From the NCBI RefSeq assembly GCF_024139115.2, contig NC_085141.1, positions 372,457,925 to 372,521,924 on the forward strand: a stretch of 64,000 bases of DNA. Direction: 5' to 3'. Made by a program: the position numbers and the translations under genes. Source of the DNA: Armigeres subalbatus. Taxonomy: Eukaryota > Arthropoda > Insecta > Diptera > Culicidae. The notes beneath the pieces are model-generated. The model was not told the origin of the DNA. It searched no databases and saw only the letters and a list, made by a program, of their open reading frames with translations. Shown in pieces: positions 19,951 through 31,764 of the stretch (position 1 is its first letter; every line of letters starts with the position of its first letter).

Positions 19951-20880
19951 AATGTTCTATGGATTCCAAATCCTCCCGGGATGTCGACGGGAATGTTTCA
20001 GGACGGGAACGTTTCAGAGATTCCGACGAAAATGTTCCAGGGATTCCAATGATAATCTTCTACGTATCCTCCATGCTCCAACAACTCCGTCGGGAATATT
20101 TCAGGGATTCCAATGAGAATCTTCAAGAAATTCTGAATGGAATCCTCCAGGAACTCCGACGGGAAAATTCCGAAAATTCTGAAGGGAATGTTCCAGGAAG
20201 GGAATCCTCCAGGGATGCTGAAGCAAATCGTTGAGGGATTCCGAAGCAAATCATCGAAAGATTTCGAAGCAAATCTTTGAATGATTCCGAAGCAATTCGT
20301 CGAGGGATTCCGAAGTGAATCGTCGAAGGAGTCCAAACTTCTAGACCAACATTTGAAAAGGGCGTAACAGCCAAAATTTATTCCTTCTGATTCCTCGTCT
20401 ACATATATAGCTATATATGTAGACAAAGAATCAGAAGGAATAAATTTTGGCTGTTACGCCCTTTTCAAATGTTAGTCTAGACTTAATCTTCGAGGAATTC
20501 CGAAGCAAACCGTCGATGTATTCCGAAGCGAATCATTGAATGATTCCGAAGCAATTCGTCGAGGGATTTCGAAGTAAATGGTCAGAGGGATTATGAAGCA
20601 AATCTCCGAACGATTCCGAAACAAATCTTCGAACGACTACGGGGGAATTCTGAAGCAAATCCTCCATGGATTATGAATGGTATCCCCCATGGTATTCCTA
20701 ACAATATCCCTCAACGAAACCGGAAGGAATCCAGTGTAAATTCTTCCGGATTACGGTGATTCTGATTCTGAATGATTCTGAAAATATTTTTTTTAAATTA
20801 CAATGGAGATTCTTCTCCAATTCTGATGGAAATTCCTCTCGGATTCTGAAGAGAATCTTTCTCGAATGCTGATGGGAATT
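19950..20880. repeat. Degenerate minisatellite, unit about 24 bp
   Basis: The array is built from GATTCCGAAGCAAATC(A/G)TCGAAG-like units of about 24 bases, more diverged at both ends (GGGAATGTTCCAGGGATTCC type on the left, GATTCTGATGGAAATTC type on the right). The palindrome at 20340-20481 interrupts it. Frames across it are artefacts of the 3n period. Confidence 0.75.
20340..20481. repeat. 142-bp near-perfect palindrome
   Basis: Two 71-base arms meet without a spacer at 20410/20411 (ATATATAG|CTATATAT). Only three mismatches are seen between arms. The outer ends are TCTAGAC and GTCTAGA. It lies inside the minisatellite. It could be a foldback MITE or a snap-back duplication; a direct repeat of target was not clear. 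Confidence 0.9.
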
Positions 20881-22905
20881 GTGTAGATTATCATGTTGCT
20901 AGGCAAACGAAAGTCTGTTGATAACCTGTCACTGCAATCCGTGATGATTGACCACATATCTTTGACTGCTGGCAAAATGCCACGATTGCTTTGATTGATA
21001 TTATGGTGGCTCTCCGTTGTAGTTCATATCAAGCTTACTTTGATGCTTTCAAATCGATAATAGGATATTGCTTTTTCATAATAATTAACCCCAAGTGCAA
21101 TTTCGCTGTCACACAAGAATCTGTCTCAGTAATGAAAAACCAGCTCATTTGTCTTCTACTCATTTCATTATGATAGGGTGAATGTGGGAGATAACTCTTT
21201 TGTCGTAAAAAATGCTAAATAACTTTTCAAATCCTAGGGGGAGGCTATTTTTTTTTTAATTTACGCCAATGGGTGGAACTACAGTCCACATTCAATTATG
21301 CTATCAGTGAACACAAGCTCCTGCTAGGTGGATGCGTTTGATGAAAGGTAGCAATCAGTTTCTTCATCGGATGACCAGAGTAAACGGGATAGATTATAGC
21401 TACCGTCAATCGTAACATAGTCGATGACGACTGTCTTGCTCATGATTTGTTGCACGCATTCAGAATGGACGATTTATTTATCAATCATGCTATCTGTTTG
21501 GCCTCCGATAAATTCTACAAACATGCACGTGTTCTAAGGCTAGTCTTTTGACATGACGATTTTCACTTTTCATGTGATTAAGTTTAATATTCAAGAAAAC
21601 AACCTAAGACAAAAACTAACAGCTGTTTCCTATTTATGCTTTAATGAGCTTTCAATCGATCACGCTAGTCCTTAAATTAGGAATATGATAGAATATTATA
21701 TAATATACTTAATTTTAACTGTTTGTGTTTATATACATACAAAATATTATATGTCCAATTTTAATCAAATGGACACTATTTATTTAAACTTTTGTTATAA
21801 TTTATGGCCATCCCTACTTGCGGACTCGACGCAATACAAAACAGCAAACCCAACAATCAGTTGGGATTAAAAGCAGGAACTCAACCCGACCCATCACAAC
21901 CCAAAACCAGCTCGCTTCCCAACCAACTGCTGAGCGATAGTCAATCGCCTTAAGGAGTAAACCAACCAACCAACACATCTCAAAAATTGTTGCCCGCTAC
22001 TACTAAAAAGCCAAGCAAGCAAGAAAGCGGACAAAGGTTGTAGTTGTAGAAACCCATCGTCAATGCTTTAGTGGTGTTTCAAGAATAGGGACGAAAAGGT
22101 TTTTCCCGGTCCCCTACCCGGGCTGCGATATCCCTCCTCTCAGCACTTATCTCAAAAACTTTTGGTGAAGCAGCAACAGCCGCCACCGATGCTCGACCAA
22201 AGGGCCCCTTTTTTCTTACCCTCTGAATTTTTGCGTTCCGTTTTGTTCGGCTTCGAATGGTACGGTTCGGTTGGATGGTAAGCCGATCTCCTTCGAATCT
22301 ACCTCCGCCTTCCCTACCCACGCGCGCTGCTTCTGCCACAGCATTGACTAAATTCTACCCAGGCTGGGTCGGGTCTCCTAAGCAAACCCATTTTGATCCC
22401 ACATGGCTCGGTTTTGTTTTTTTCCTTCCACGAATGGTACAGTCAACTCATTGTAATTCGATATTTTTCAAGTTGAACTGAAGGATCTTGGGATACAGAA
22501 TCGACTGTACCCGACATAGACCCTTGATATGAACAACTTGAAATACCAAATAGTGCTCGGCTGGTGCTGACTGCGCTTGTGCTTCTAAATATAGCGTAGC
22601 CTGAACGTCGTCGCTGTCGGTGAGGTTCGACTCGATTGTGCAGCCATACCAACACCAATAAAAGAACCCCGACAATCTCTAAATGACCCTCATCAAAAAT
22701 AAGAGCTCTTTGGCTCGACGGATTAGGGTTTACGTGATGTATCAGGTTTTGTCCCTTCGACCAATTCATTTTATTGCTTTATGCAGGTCCAGTGAGGTCG
22801 ACCTCGGCTCACGAAATAGGTACCATATCATCAATAGGATATAAAAGACCCCCCACTAGCGCAATAACCCCAACCCAAATAACAAAATCGATTTTCTGTC
22901 CTTAC
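20881..22905. other. No gene seen; probable intron of the ZAD gene at right
   Basis: No exon or repeat match is convincing. The right part (22100-22440) is richer in C and G with short frames but no motif. Because the ZAD exon on the minus strand ends at 22906 with a donor site, DNA to the left is its first intron, possibly extending beyond the window. Confidence 0.4.
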
Positions 22906-23064
22906 CTTCACTGTTGTGCATTGCAGGATCTTTGATACCACCGTATGCGGTGCATAAGGGTTCCCTCCGCGCACCGGAAACATCGGCAGCATATCACTTC
23001 CATCCACAGACTCCGTCAGGCAAAGCCGGCAGATGTTTTCGATGTTCTTCGGTAGGCTCAGCAT
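22906..23064 (-). CDS. First coding exon of a ZAD zinc-finger gene
   Basis: The exon begins at ATG (23064, reading minus) and encodes 53 codons: residues 8-15 read IENICRLC, the first cysteine pair (C12, C15) of a ZAD (zinc-finger-associated) domain, followed by the LPMFPV and VVSKILQC parts typical of its first half. It ends in AAG|GTAAGG, a near-consensus donor, phase 0. ZAD domains are dimerisation modules at the N-terminus of insect C2H2 transcription factors. The second cysteine pair and the fingers must be on later exons, which I did not find to the left, so the first intron is long or the gene leaves the window. Reading past the donor quickly gives an unrelated tail. It could instead be a pseudo-exon, but start, domain and splice site agree. 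Confidence 0.75.
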
Positions 23065-24019
23065 CGTTCAGCACATTTATCACTAATTGGCACAATTACT
23101 CACACACTTCAGTCACTTATCAAACCGTACCGCAGAACAGTCCCCAACGTTCTGAACACCAATTGATGGCTCAGCTCAGTCCGCTTAGTACTCGTCGATC
23201 AGAGCAAGCAGCACACCACAATAAACTGCTATCAAAGCAAGCGCTGAATTACACACACGCGCCCGCGCCCGGCTGTCCTGCTGCTCTTGAAGTCGCAAAT
23301 AAGGAGCACGACCGACGACGATGATGATGATGATGGATCACCAAAACACAGCGCCCTTCCACTATCGCGCACACACAGCGGGAAAAAAATGCTCAGAACA
23401 AAACAATCACCTTTGCAAAGGGATATAACCGTCAGCAGCACCGGCGTGATCTACGTCTGCTCTCTCGGGCGAACACTGGCAATGTGATGAACGTGAACCG
23501 GCTGGCGAGTGTTCGAGCGTGGATTGGGCGGTTCGTGTGGGTAGATGAATGGGAACATATACACAGGCATATATCCATATAGTGCCATTGAACGTAGGTA
23601 GATTTTTGAGTTAGGGGGTGCATATTTTGGTGAGTGATAGATTTAAATGTTGTATAATTTTCTTCTTCTTTGCAAGCATTACAGGCCAAAACTGGAACTC
23701 TGCCACCTCGCAATTTAGTAATAGGCAAATGCAACGAATGCAACACATTGACTTAATCCCCTACAGATGCATTTTTCAAGGCCACGCGTTTTTTTAATCA
23801 AGGCTATCACACTTTACATTGTGATATAACAAGTTGTTATGTTCAGAATGAAATATAATTCCGTATCGTATTCAAGCTACATGCTTAGAAAGTTTTAGTT
23901 GATTCCAGCAGTTTCTTTAATATACAAATTTCTTTACTAAAATTCGAAAATGAAAATGGTAATGGCGATACGATTTTACGAGAGAGTTAATGGTTCTGAA
24001 ATATGAACATATTCATATA
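23065..24019. promoter_or_regulatory. Upstream region of the ZAD gene
   Basis: This is the 5' side of the ZAD start on the minus strand. 23065-23480 is comparatively GC-rich and free of recognisable transposons, as expected for promoter and 5' UTR. No TATA box can be assigned with confidence. 23650-23760 contains CTTCTTCTTT and a block that may be a SINE tail on the minus strand. The rest is unassigned. Confidence 0.35.
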
Positions 24020-24212
24020 CAGTAAAACCTCCATGAGTCGATGTTCTATGACTCGATATCGACTCATGGAGGCAAATTATTTCATATTAAAAAATATTTT
24101 CTTGGTTACTATGATGGTCCATTCAAACCGCTTTCCAAGGATTTATGTTCCACATCTCGATATTTCTATGAGTCGATGGTCCCTTCAATATCGACTCATG
24201 GAGGTTTGACTG
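24020..24212. mobile_element. pogo/Tigger-like MITE (193 bp)
   Basis: The ends CAGTAAAACCTCCATGAGTC and GACTCATGGAGGTTTGACTG are inverted and TA dinucleotides flank both sides (24018-24019, 24213-24214). Internal GACTCGATATCGACTCATGG blocks repeat the terminal motif. A CAGT start, AACCTCC and TA targets fit Tc1/mariner-superfamily pogo-like elements. Non-coding. Confidence 0.75.
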
Positions 24213-24214
24213 TA

Positions 24215-24487
24215 CAATCGACTCTCTACATCTTGATGTATCTCTATCTCGATGTGCTCTGTTCTGTCATTTGGTTCAGGATTCTCTCTCCCTTTGTCAA
24301 TATATTCAAATTTCTAGGCTACTAGACCATCTTCGGGCAATAACAAAGCCAACAAAAACAAGAACATGACATTAAATGTTAAAAACGAGCAATTTTAAAT
24401 CTAATACCCAATTCAATGTTTCTTCCATTCTTCGATCTCTCTCTATCTCGATGGTCCCTTCCATATCGAGATGTATATAGTCGACTG
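24215..24487. mobile_element. Second pogo-like MITE, abutting the first
   Basis: It starts CAATCGACTCTCTACATC and ends GATGTATATAGTCGACTG, flanked by TA on both sides; the left TA (24213-24214) is shared with the preceding element. The interior (AGGCTACTAGACCATC, ATCTCGATGGTCCCTTCC) matches the element split by the R1-like LINE at 46348-53073. Confidence 0.7.
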
Positions 24488-24489
24488 TA

Positions 24490-26551
24490 TTATTGGATAA
24501 AATTAGATTCAAAAAGCGTACAAAGGTATGATACTGCTTATTATTTGAATGACGTTGTTTAAGGATGTTCCTTTATTTTTAAACGTCATTGTTTTTAAAC
24601 TATTGCTGGAAATATCTGAAAATTTTAGTTTTAACCTTCGCGTCCCCAACCACGTTTTTGCTTTTCTCGTACAACAAAATTGTACCGAAAGGCTATAATT
24701 TCACTCTAAAAATAGAACTTTTTATAAAAGGCTCGAAAACCCATGATGTTATTTACAATTCGACTCAGCTCGTCGAGCTGAACAAATGTCTGTCTATCCG
24801 TATGTGTGTGTGTATTTTTATTATATCCAGTATTTTGCGCTCGAGAAGTAGAAAACATTTGAACTCATCTAGTCTGCCTTGATCAAATAAAAATTTGTTG
24901 AGTAAATAAACAAATGTCAACGATTTTACGTAATGTATTTAAATAACGCTGTTTATTTTAAAATTTGAATTTAAAAATAATTATACTTTTTTCAGGGTTG
25001 CTGAAGATCCGCAGGTAAAGCCGAAAATAAGAAAAATATTGAATCCAAAAAAAAAAGAACCAACCTGAAAATTACTACCATATTTGAATATGATAAGATT
25101 TGCTTGGGAAAGGTCCCTTGATTCCGATCAAATCCCTTATTACTCGGTTGGATTTCCATTAAACGACAATAACTTTTTTTCATTGTAAGATGAACGTTGG
25201 GGTTGAGAATAAATGTGCTAAAATATCTTCTTCACAAATATTTATACTTCTATCCACTTGTCGAGTTTCGCTTTGAAATAAGAAGAAAAAGTTTAATATT
25301 CGAATTTGTTTATTATTAGTTTATGGTATTTCAGTACCCATGTCTTTTACAGGTTGATTTACTTAAGAAAAAAAAGTACACAAATTTATCTGAAAGATTT
25401 TAAAAGAATTTTGGGACAGTAAACGTGGAAATAATGATTAGAAAATTGGAAATCATTAGCAGAGTGATTTTTTTCAACCTGCGCAAGTAGCATTGTGGAA
25501 TACAAAAGCAGGTTTACACTCTTTCCAATTGAATCTTAGGTTGGACTAGCTATTACATCCTTGAGCAATCTTTTGGGAAGCTTGGCGTGTGTGGGAATGT
25601 TTGTTTCTTAAACAAATATTACTTAAATATTTGTATGCATGTTGAATTGGTAGGATTTGATGCAAATGTGTAAAATGTAAAATGTTGATTTTTAATGTCA
25701 CAAAATGTTGTTTCTGGTTCTTGAGGAGAGTTGTGGGGAGTTGTGGGGAGGTTTTTTGCTCGATATTTATCGACGAACATACTAAAAAAAGGAGCCAATA
25801 ATGAATATAACAATATAGAATCGTTTTAAATAAAATGTGCAGGAGTGTTGGTTTCAGTTGCAAATAAAACTACATATGGAAATCCATTAGTATGGGCAGC
25901 ATTAATTACCTAAGCAATAAACAGCAATAAACATTCCTAGAAAATAGAATCAAATAAAAAAAATGTATCTGAGAAAATACTAAGTTTTAAGGGGAATATT
26001 TGACGTTCGATTGTTTGTATCTGGGCTGTATGAACCTTGATGAGTGCCAATGTTTCCAAAGAATCAAAGCCTACATTGATCAAAAGATGTAAATATTTTC
26101 TACCTCTTGAATGTCAAAAAGGAACTCACGAGGCCGCCATTATCGAGCGCAAAATACTGGATAGAGTGCTGAAGGCAAATCTGCAAACAGACACCTGAAA
26201 TTATTACTCAGAGAGTTGAGTTGACGGAAGGCTAACCTACTAAACCCTCCCAAGTAGCGCTCTATTAATGTCATGATCTCCCGGGACTACCTTGCAGGAG
26301 GATAGGCAGTACACAAGTGCACGTATGCGCCTCAACTCTTCATGTACGTGCCCCAACACTCACCCATCTGAGTCACGAGACCACCAACATTGCGGGAGGT
26401 ACCCGACTTGGCATCTCATGATCCAGTTGATCGTTAATCCCCCGACACTCCTGCCAGGCCTAGCGAGACTTCACTAATTCCGTCACTGACAGCCTGATCA
26501 CACTACTGCCTGAGCAGTCGCACTGACCACACGTACCATGCGGGGCTTACT
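24490..26551. other. No gene seen
   Basis: AT-rich DNA. Motifs GCAAGTAGCATTG (25483) and CCCAAGTAGCGC (26248) resemble ends of the CCC(A/T)AGTARCAC family but point the same way and do not pair. 26290-26550 is more GC-rich and of unknown origin. No coding frame has support. Confidence 0.4.
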
Positions 26552-26791
26552 TCGACACTGTTGTTTCGACATAAGGACCAATTTCGCAAACGTAAACAAT
26601 GCCTTTTCCTGCAAGTTCCTCAACAACTAGAACCGCTCCCAGCTAACAACCACTTGGAACTGGTGGCGCTCCGCTCCTTCTATTGAACGGAAGTGGAAAA
26701 TATCCCCAGAAGTCTCTAATCTTCCTGAAATCAGCAGAAGATGTAAATGTTTACGTTTGCGACTTTCGCCCTTTTGAAACAACAATGTCGA
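26552..26791. mobile_element. MITE-like TIR element (240 bp)
   Basis: The left part TCGACACTGTTGTTTCGACA and the right part GAAACAACAATGTCGA are inverted; further inward CGCAAACGTAAACA and TGTTTACGTTTGCG also pair. Non-coding. Target duplication not resolved. Confidence 0.65.
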
Positions 26792-27119
26792 CTCGTGTGC
26801 TCGCCCATATATTCGGTCCCTCACTCTGTGGGGGTCAGTGTTGGTAAAATATCAAATTTACAAATCTCATCTGCGCTTCAAATCATGCGTGAGTCGAATC
26901 CCATCAGAATCATGGCACAGAGAATCGCGAATTTGCATAATCGCATGATTGTCACATGTTCTTTATTGTTGAATGCATTGAACTAGCTTTTTTCGCTTAA
27001 AACAATGGCTAAAAAATCTATACGTAAACAAAACATACGCCTTGATTGAGCTTTGACGCTTTTTAGAGCGAAATCATTATTCGAAGAATAAGTGAAGCGG
27101 TGCGATTCTGTCCGAGAAA

Positions 27120-27660
27120 CTCAAGCGCGATGCTCTCCCTACAGAATCGCAAGCGAGTTATTGTTCGACATTTTGGCTACATGCCCGGCTCACCAGAGTC
27201 GTTCGATTTTCGCGGTGTGAATGATGGCCTGTTTTCCGAACAGCTGATGCAACTCGTGGGTTTTTCACCTCTTCCACATACCGTCTGCCATCTGCACCTT
27301 ACCATAGATGGTACGCAGCACTTTCTTTTCGATAATTTTAAGTGCGTATTGGTTCTTCACGAGCATCGTCCAGGTCTCGTGTCCGTAGAGAACTACCGGT
27401 CTAATGAGCGTTTTGTAGATATCCAGTTTGGTACGGCGGCAGACTCCCTAGTAGCACACATGTTTCTCATTGGTTTCTGCAACTGATATGCGACCAGATT
27501 CAGTCACAATCAAGTTGCTGTAACTATTTTTGTCTGACTTGTGCTGCTCGGGCTCTATTCGATCGGAGCGTTTTGCGGAGTCCAAAGTACGTACAATTTC
27601 CTGCCGTGATGCGTCTCCAAATTTCTCTGCTGGTATAGTTATCGGATATCACCATCCAGG
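27120..27660 (-). pseudogene. LINE ORF2 C-terminal remnant, split by a MITE
   Basis: On the minus strand the sequence reads RRITAGN, then (after the MITE) a PNWISTKRSL-like block, LIRPVVLYGHETW, ALKIIEKKVLRTIYG and HELHQLFGKQAIIHTAKIER, then AGHVAKMSNN. This is the region behind reverse transcriptase of arthropod LINEs (YK-TLIRPV-LYG-ETW, followed by FERK-LR-IYG). At least two stops are present. It is the same kind of tail as at 7255-7460 and may belong to the same family. Confidence 0.75.
27446..27552. mobile_element. Short MITE (107 bp) in LINE remnant
   Basis: The ends CCCTAGTAGCACACATG and the complement CTTGTGCTGCTCGGG form imperfect TIRs. The interior is GATATGCGACCAGATTCAGT and similar. 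The ends resemble those of the 955-bp element at 50827-51781 (CCCAAGTAACAC). Confidence 0.65.
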
Positions 27661-27924
27661 TAACCAGTAAGCATTATATAAAGCATTTGAGGGGCATTAT
27701 ATGCGCCTTTAATGCAAAACATTAAATGCCAATAAGCCTAAGTAGAAATTTTGCTGAGTAGCATTTATTCAGCATCCGAAGCATCTGAATAAATGCTTAA
27801 TTTTAAAAACAAGAAAAAGGTATTTCAATGGTATTTTTTCTTCTAATTCTTTTTTTACATATTTTTTTAAATATTATATCGTTATTGTATTTTCATATTT
27901 GAAATGGAACACAATTTTTTCTTT
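27661..27924. other. AT-rich, nothing recognised
   Basis: GCATTTATTCAGCAT and AGCATCTGAATAAATGC are complementary, giving a small hairpin near 27760-27800. No coding frame. Confidence 0.35.
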
Positions 27925-27990
27925 CTCCTAGCGGGATTCGAACTCGCGCTCTTGCCACTACGACGTCACAGACAAACAGACGTAACTCTT
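27925..27990 (-). repeat. tRNA-like box B segment, probable SINE fragment
   Basis: On the minus strand GAGTTCGAATCCCGC is a good box B / T-arm and GTGGCAAGAGCGCG lies just upstream. The spacing and the lack of a full cloverleaf argue against a functional tRNA. It probably stems from a tRNA-derived SINE of another family. Confidence 0.3.
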
Positions 27991-28348
27991 CATACAAACT
28001 GTTCGAAAAATTATCGTCATTCGCTTTTCAGAAAACACTACTGCCATCTGTTATCAGAATCGCGAGTAGCACAGTTGGCATTGATTATTTCCCATTTGAC
28101 GTTTGCTCCTAACGCATACATCTATATCAATTATCATCATCATCGTCATCATCACAGAAAACATTCAACAGCATATACACTAATCAAATGTTAAAGTGAT
28201 TGAACACTAGTGCTTCTCTTGGTACAATCGCGTAGCACAGATGTATTTCAAATAAACCGTTGAACACGTGAACGATGTTGAAATGAGAAGTGTTACGTCT
28301 ATTTGTCTGTGCTGTAGTTGTTATCGCCCTTACCAGCTGGCCCATAAT

Positions 28349-28595
28349 GCTACGTTTTGACAGGGCAAGTGAATTGAACAACTCAGTTGAATTCAATTGA
28401 CTTGCCAAAAGTTGAACATGTTCAACTTTCTTTTCGTTCAAGTGAATTGAATTAAGGTGTTTACACGTTCAGTTCGCGTTCGATTCAAGCGACTTTCTCA
28501 ATTCACTTGCCTTTTCTAAACGTAGCATAATGCTTTTGGCAAGTCAATTGAATTCAATTGAGTTGTTCAATTCACTTGTCCTGTCAAAACGTAGC
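28349..28595. repeat. Foldback MITE with ~80-bp arms
   Basis: The left arm starts GCTACGTTTTGACAGGGCAA and the right arm ends CTGTCAAAACGTAGC; GAATTCAATTGACTTGCCAAAAG in the left is matched by its complement in the right. A loop of roughly 80-90 bases carries further CAATTCACTTGCC copies. Non-coding. Confidence 0.85.
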
Positions 28596-29787
28596 GTAAG
28601 AGAGAGTTGGTTATGCGAATAATTTTGCCCAACATAAACTTTACTTTATGGTTCCATATTGGAAAACGTTTGACGTATGAACACTACACCTGATAATAAT
28701 TAATTCTAGATTTAAAAAAACAATGGGGTGTTCTATGCGAGTTGTACTTTTTTAACACTATTGGCATTTTCAGTGTTACAATAATTGCATTCTGAAATTT
28801 AGGCTTCTTTCGAACATAAGCTGTTTCTTTGACTTATTTAGTAAAATCAACATTTTCATCAAGGTGATCATAGAATATATAATTTTTTCGTACTCTCGAT
28901 CTTTCGTCCCAGTATTTTTTTTTAATTTCGTTTTATTGTCCCTTCAACATTTTACCCTTTTGTGCTTGCCGCCTTTTGCCCTATCGACACAGCTTCGGTA
29001 TCTTGTTTCAAAACATGCATTTTTACAGATTACGCTATAAGATAATATGATTTTTTTTCTCATGAATCATTATGCTAAAATAAAGGAATTATTATATCAA
29101 TTATGTTTTTTTTTGTGATTTAAGAGAAGGATCCAAACTATGTACATGGATCATAAAACTTCAGTGGCAATTTGAATTTTTTCGACCCAACCATTTGAAA
29201 TTTTCAGTGACGTACTTTAAAGTACGCCAGTTCCTTCATTTGAGTGTAAGAAAGACTGTATGAGTAATGGACTGTACTGTATGAACTGAAAGGAATCACG
29301 AGTAAAGAATTTTAAGCAATTTCATTGATCTTCCGCGTGCTATTCAAATTTGACAGATTTTATATGAAGGGAGAATACGATTCTGTAAGGTTCTTTTCAT
29401 ACTTTGCTATAATATTCAAATAGTAAAAAAATATCACATAATTTAATAACTTTTCAAGAGCTGTAATCTACATACCGACAAATACTACATCCACTAAACT
29501 TTTAAATCTTACCTTTCAAATGATTTTTTTTAAATGTGAAATACTGTGCTGTTTTCCCTTAGTAAGAGAGGGGCGCCCAAAAAAAGGGGGACGATGGGGA
29601 CTGTTTGAGAAGTCTTTTGATGATGCAATTGTATTCCCACCAAGTCCAAGAGAGTGCGGTTGTATTCCTTCAGATGGATCAGTGAATCCGAGCTAATTAT
29701 TAAACCAAACGTTTTGTTTTGGTGAATTATACTCGAAGTGTGACAGTGGTGCAAGTATACCTGCAAACATATGCAAAAGAGCAAAAC
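28596..29787. other. No gene seen
   Basis: AT-rich. GACGTACTTTAAAGTACG near 29210 is a short palindrome. Frames at 29530-29784 (minus) show no motif or splice context. Confidence 0.4.
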
Positions 29788-29796
29788 GCCCTACAC

Positions 29797-30559
29797 TAGG
29801 GTGGTTCAAAAATACGATTTTGCTCCACAGTGCTCATCTGATTCTTTACCATGTTCTGAGTGTCCTCTAAAAAATTGAGTTCATTTGGATTAAAACTGAT
29901 TTAGCACAAGCCATTTCAAGTTTGCATGCAATTAGTGTGGGAAAATTTATTTTTTCATTATACTGTTAATGACATTTCCCCATTAGGCGCAGTTTAAAAG
30001 AAAACCTACATAGCTAAAAGGAATACTCAACAGCTTTCACTAAGTGAAAACCGCATCTCAATTAATCGTTCCAATAATTAGTAATCGAATTGATTCTATA
30101 CCGTGATTTTCTGGAGCTAGTTGCATAACTTATCAACAGGCAACATTGCTGCTCGTGGCGCGAAAGATAGCACACACAAATTTAGGCTACTATGTTGCAC
30201 TGCACATTTCAGTGATACCCTCAAAGAAGTTTAACGATCATGACTAAAGATTCGCAACCTGTCTTAAAATCGATTACTAATTATTGGGACGATTAATCAA
30301 CATGCGGTTTTCGTTGGGTGAAAGCTGTTGAGTATCCCTTTTAGCTATGTAGGTTTTCTTTTAACCTGCGCTTGATGGGGAAGCGTCATTAACAGTATAA
30401 TGAAAAAATAAATTTCCCCATACTAATTTGCATGCAAGCCGTTTCACTTGTGCTTAATCAGTTTTAATCCAAATGAGCTCAAATTTTCAGAGGACACTCA
30501 GAACATGGTAAAGAATCAGATGAGCACTGTGGAGCAAAATCGATTTTTGAACCACCCTA
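29797..30559. mobile_element. Long-TIR foldback transposon (763 bp)
   Basis: Arms of about 300 bases are inverted copies: TAGGGTGGTTCAAAAATACG at the left and its complement ending GAACCACCCTA at the right, then ATCTGATTCTTTACCATG and so on inward. The 9-bp repeat GCCCTACAC flanks it (29788-29796 and 30560-30568). Long TIRs with a 9-bp duplication suggest a Mutator-type element; other superfamilies cannot be excluded. No coding region. Confidence 0.85.
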
Positions 30560-30569
30560 GCCCTACACT

Positions 30570-31549
30570 AGTGCGCATTTAAAATCGCCATTGTGTTCTG
30601 TCTGGCTAACAGATAGTGCGGACCTGCAACGCCAACGTTGCTTCTGGACGAGATCTTTAAACGTCAGCGACCTCTGAAAACAGGGCATTTAATGCTGCCA
30701 TCGACCTATGACTGGTCGTCTGTTAGACACTACAGAGTCCGCGTCATTCGATAGAAGACCCGCCGGCCCACGGTGGAGTAGCTAGAACAAATGGCTGGCC
30801 AAAAACCCTTTCTCGTTTTTCGAACTTTTGCATAGTATTATATTTTTAGAATATTCTTCAATACTATCTCCATTATGTGCCATTGAAAATTTGACGTTTG
30901 TTCCTTATTAGTATTAATGACAACCTATCGAAAATCATGTTAATTTGACGGTTTTTAGCGTGCCGTAAGACAAAGATTAGTTACCACTGCTGACTAATCT
31001 AAACAACCCATATAATGTTAGGTTTATAATACACAAAACATCATTTACAGACTGCCCTACGACCTCCATGAGTTGAAATGAATTATATTTAACATTAAGA
31101 TATTATTTAATAAACATAAATAACATGGAGTTTTTGACATTTTTAACAAACTTCATTATTAAAAAAGTAGAAGTACTCCCTCGTATTCCGCTACGAGATT
31201 GTACACACATGAAAATATAGGCTTTCATCTTTCCATTGCGGGTTAAAGATCATCCGCACTCGTCCGCAAACGAATTTGCGAGTAACTTCAAAATAGGTTG
31301 TTTTCATATTTTCCGCCATTGTTTTTAACAGTATATAGGCAGAAAAATTCCGCTGATAACTTTTTCTGGTTTTCGAGGCATTTGACACATAGACATGATT
31401 AAGTACAATAGTAACATACTCTGTTTTTTGTTATTTATTCGTTCATTTGGTAGGCTCAAATGCTGTAGGGCGTTACGGAGCCGATTAAAAAAAAACTTTT
31501 TAATACAATTTTGTAACCTAACCCTCAAGTAATAATGTTAGTTTGAGGC
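30570..31549. other. No gene seen
   Basis: 30600-30800 is more GC-rich (AACGCCAACGTTGC, GACCCGCCGGCCCACGGTGG) and may be a decayed repeat. The remainder is AT-rich. No supported frame. Confidence 0.35.
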
Positions 31550-31764
31550 ATCTGCTGCAAAAGATATTTTAGTCACTAGATAAAGATTGTCGCTTCGGCT
31601 CCCTTTGTTCTGCTGTCCGAAACATGTGTGGTACATACCTGTCAAATCGTATGGATTTTCCTTCTTTGACATTTAGCTCCCCTATCCTCGTTAGCAAAAG
31701 ATGTTCCGGACAGCGACGACAGCGACAATCTTTATCTAGTAACTAAAATATCTTTTTCTGCTGC
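31550..31764. mobile_element. MITE with AAAGATATTTTAGT termini
   Basis: CTGCTGCAAAAGATATTTTAG at the left pairs with AACTAAAATATCTTTTTCTG at the right, continuing with ACTAGATAAAGATTGTCGCT and its complement, so arms are about 45 bases. A half copy lies at 44505-44565. Confidence 0.8.

Noticed and set aside
22443..22769. Minus-strand frame as second exon of the ZAD gene
   Set aside because: It lacks the second cysteine pair of ZAD and any C2H2 finger, and has no matching acceptor.
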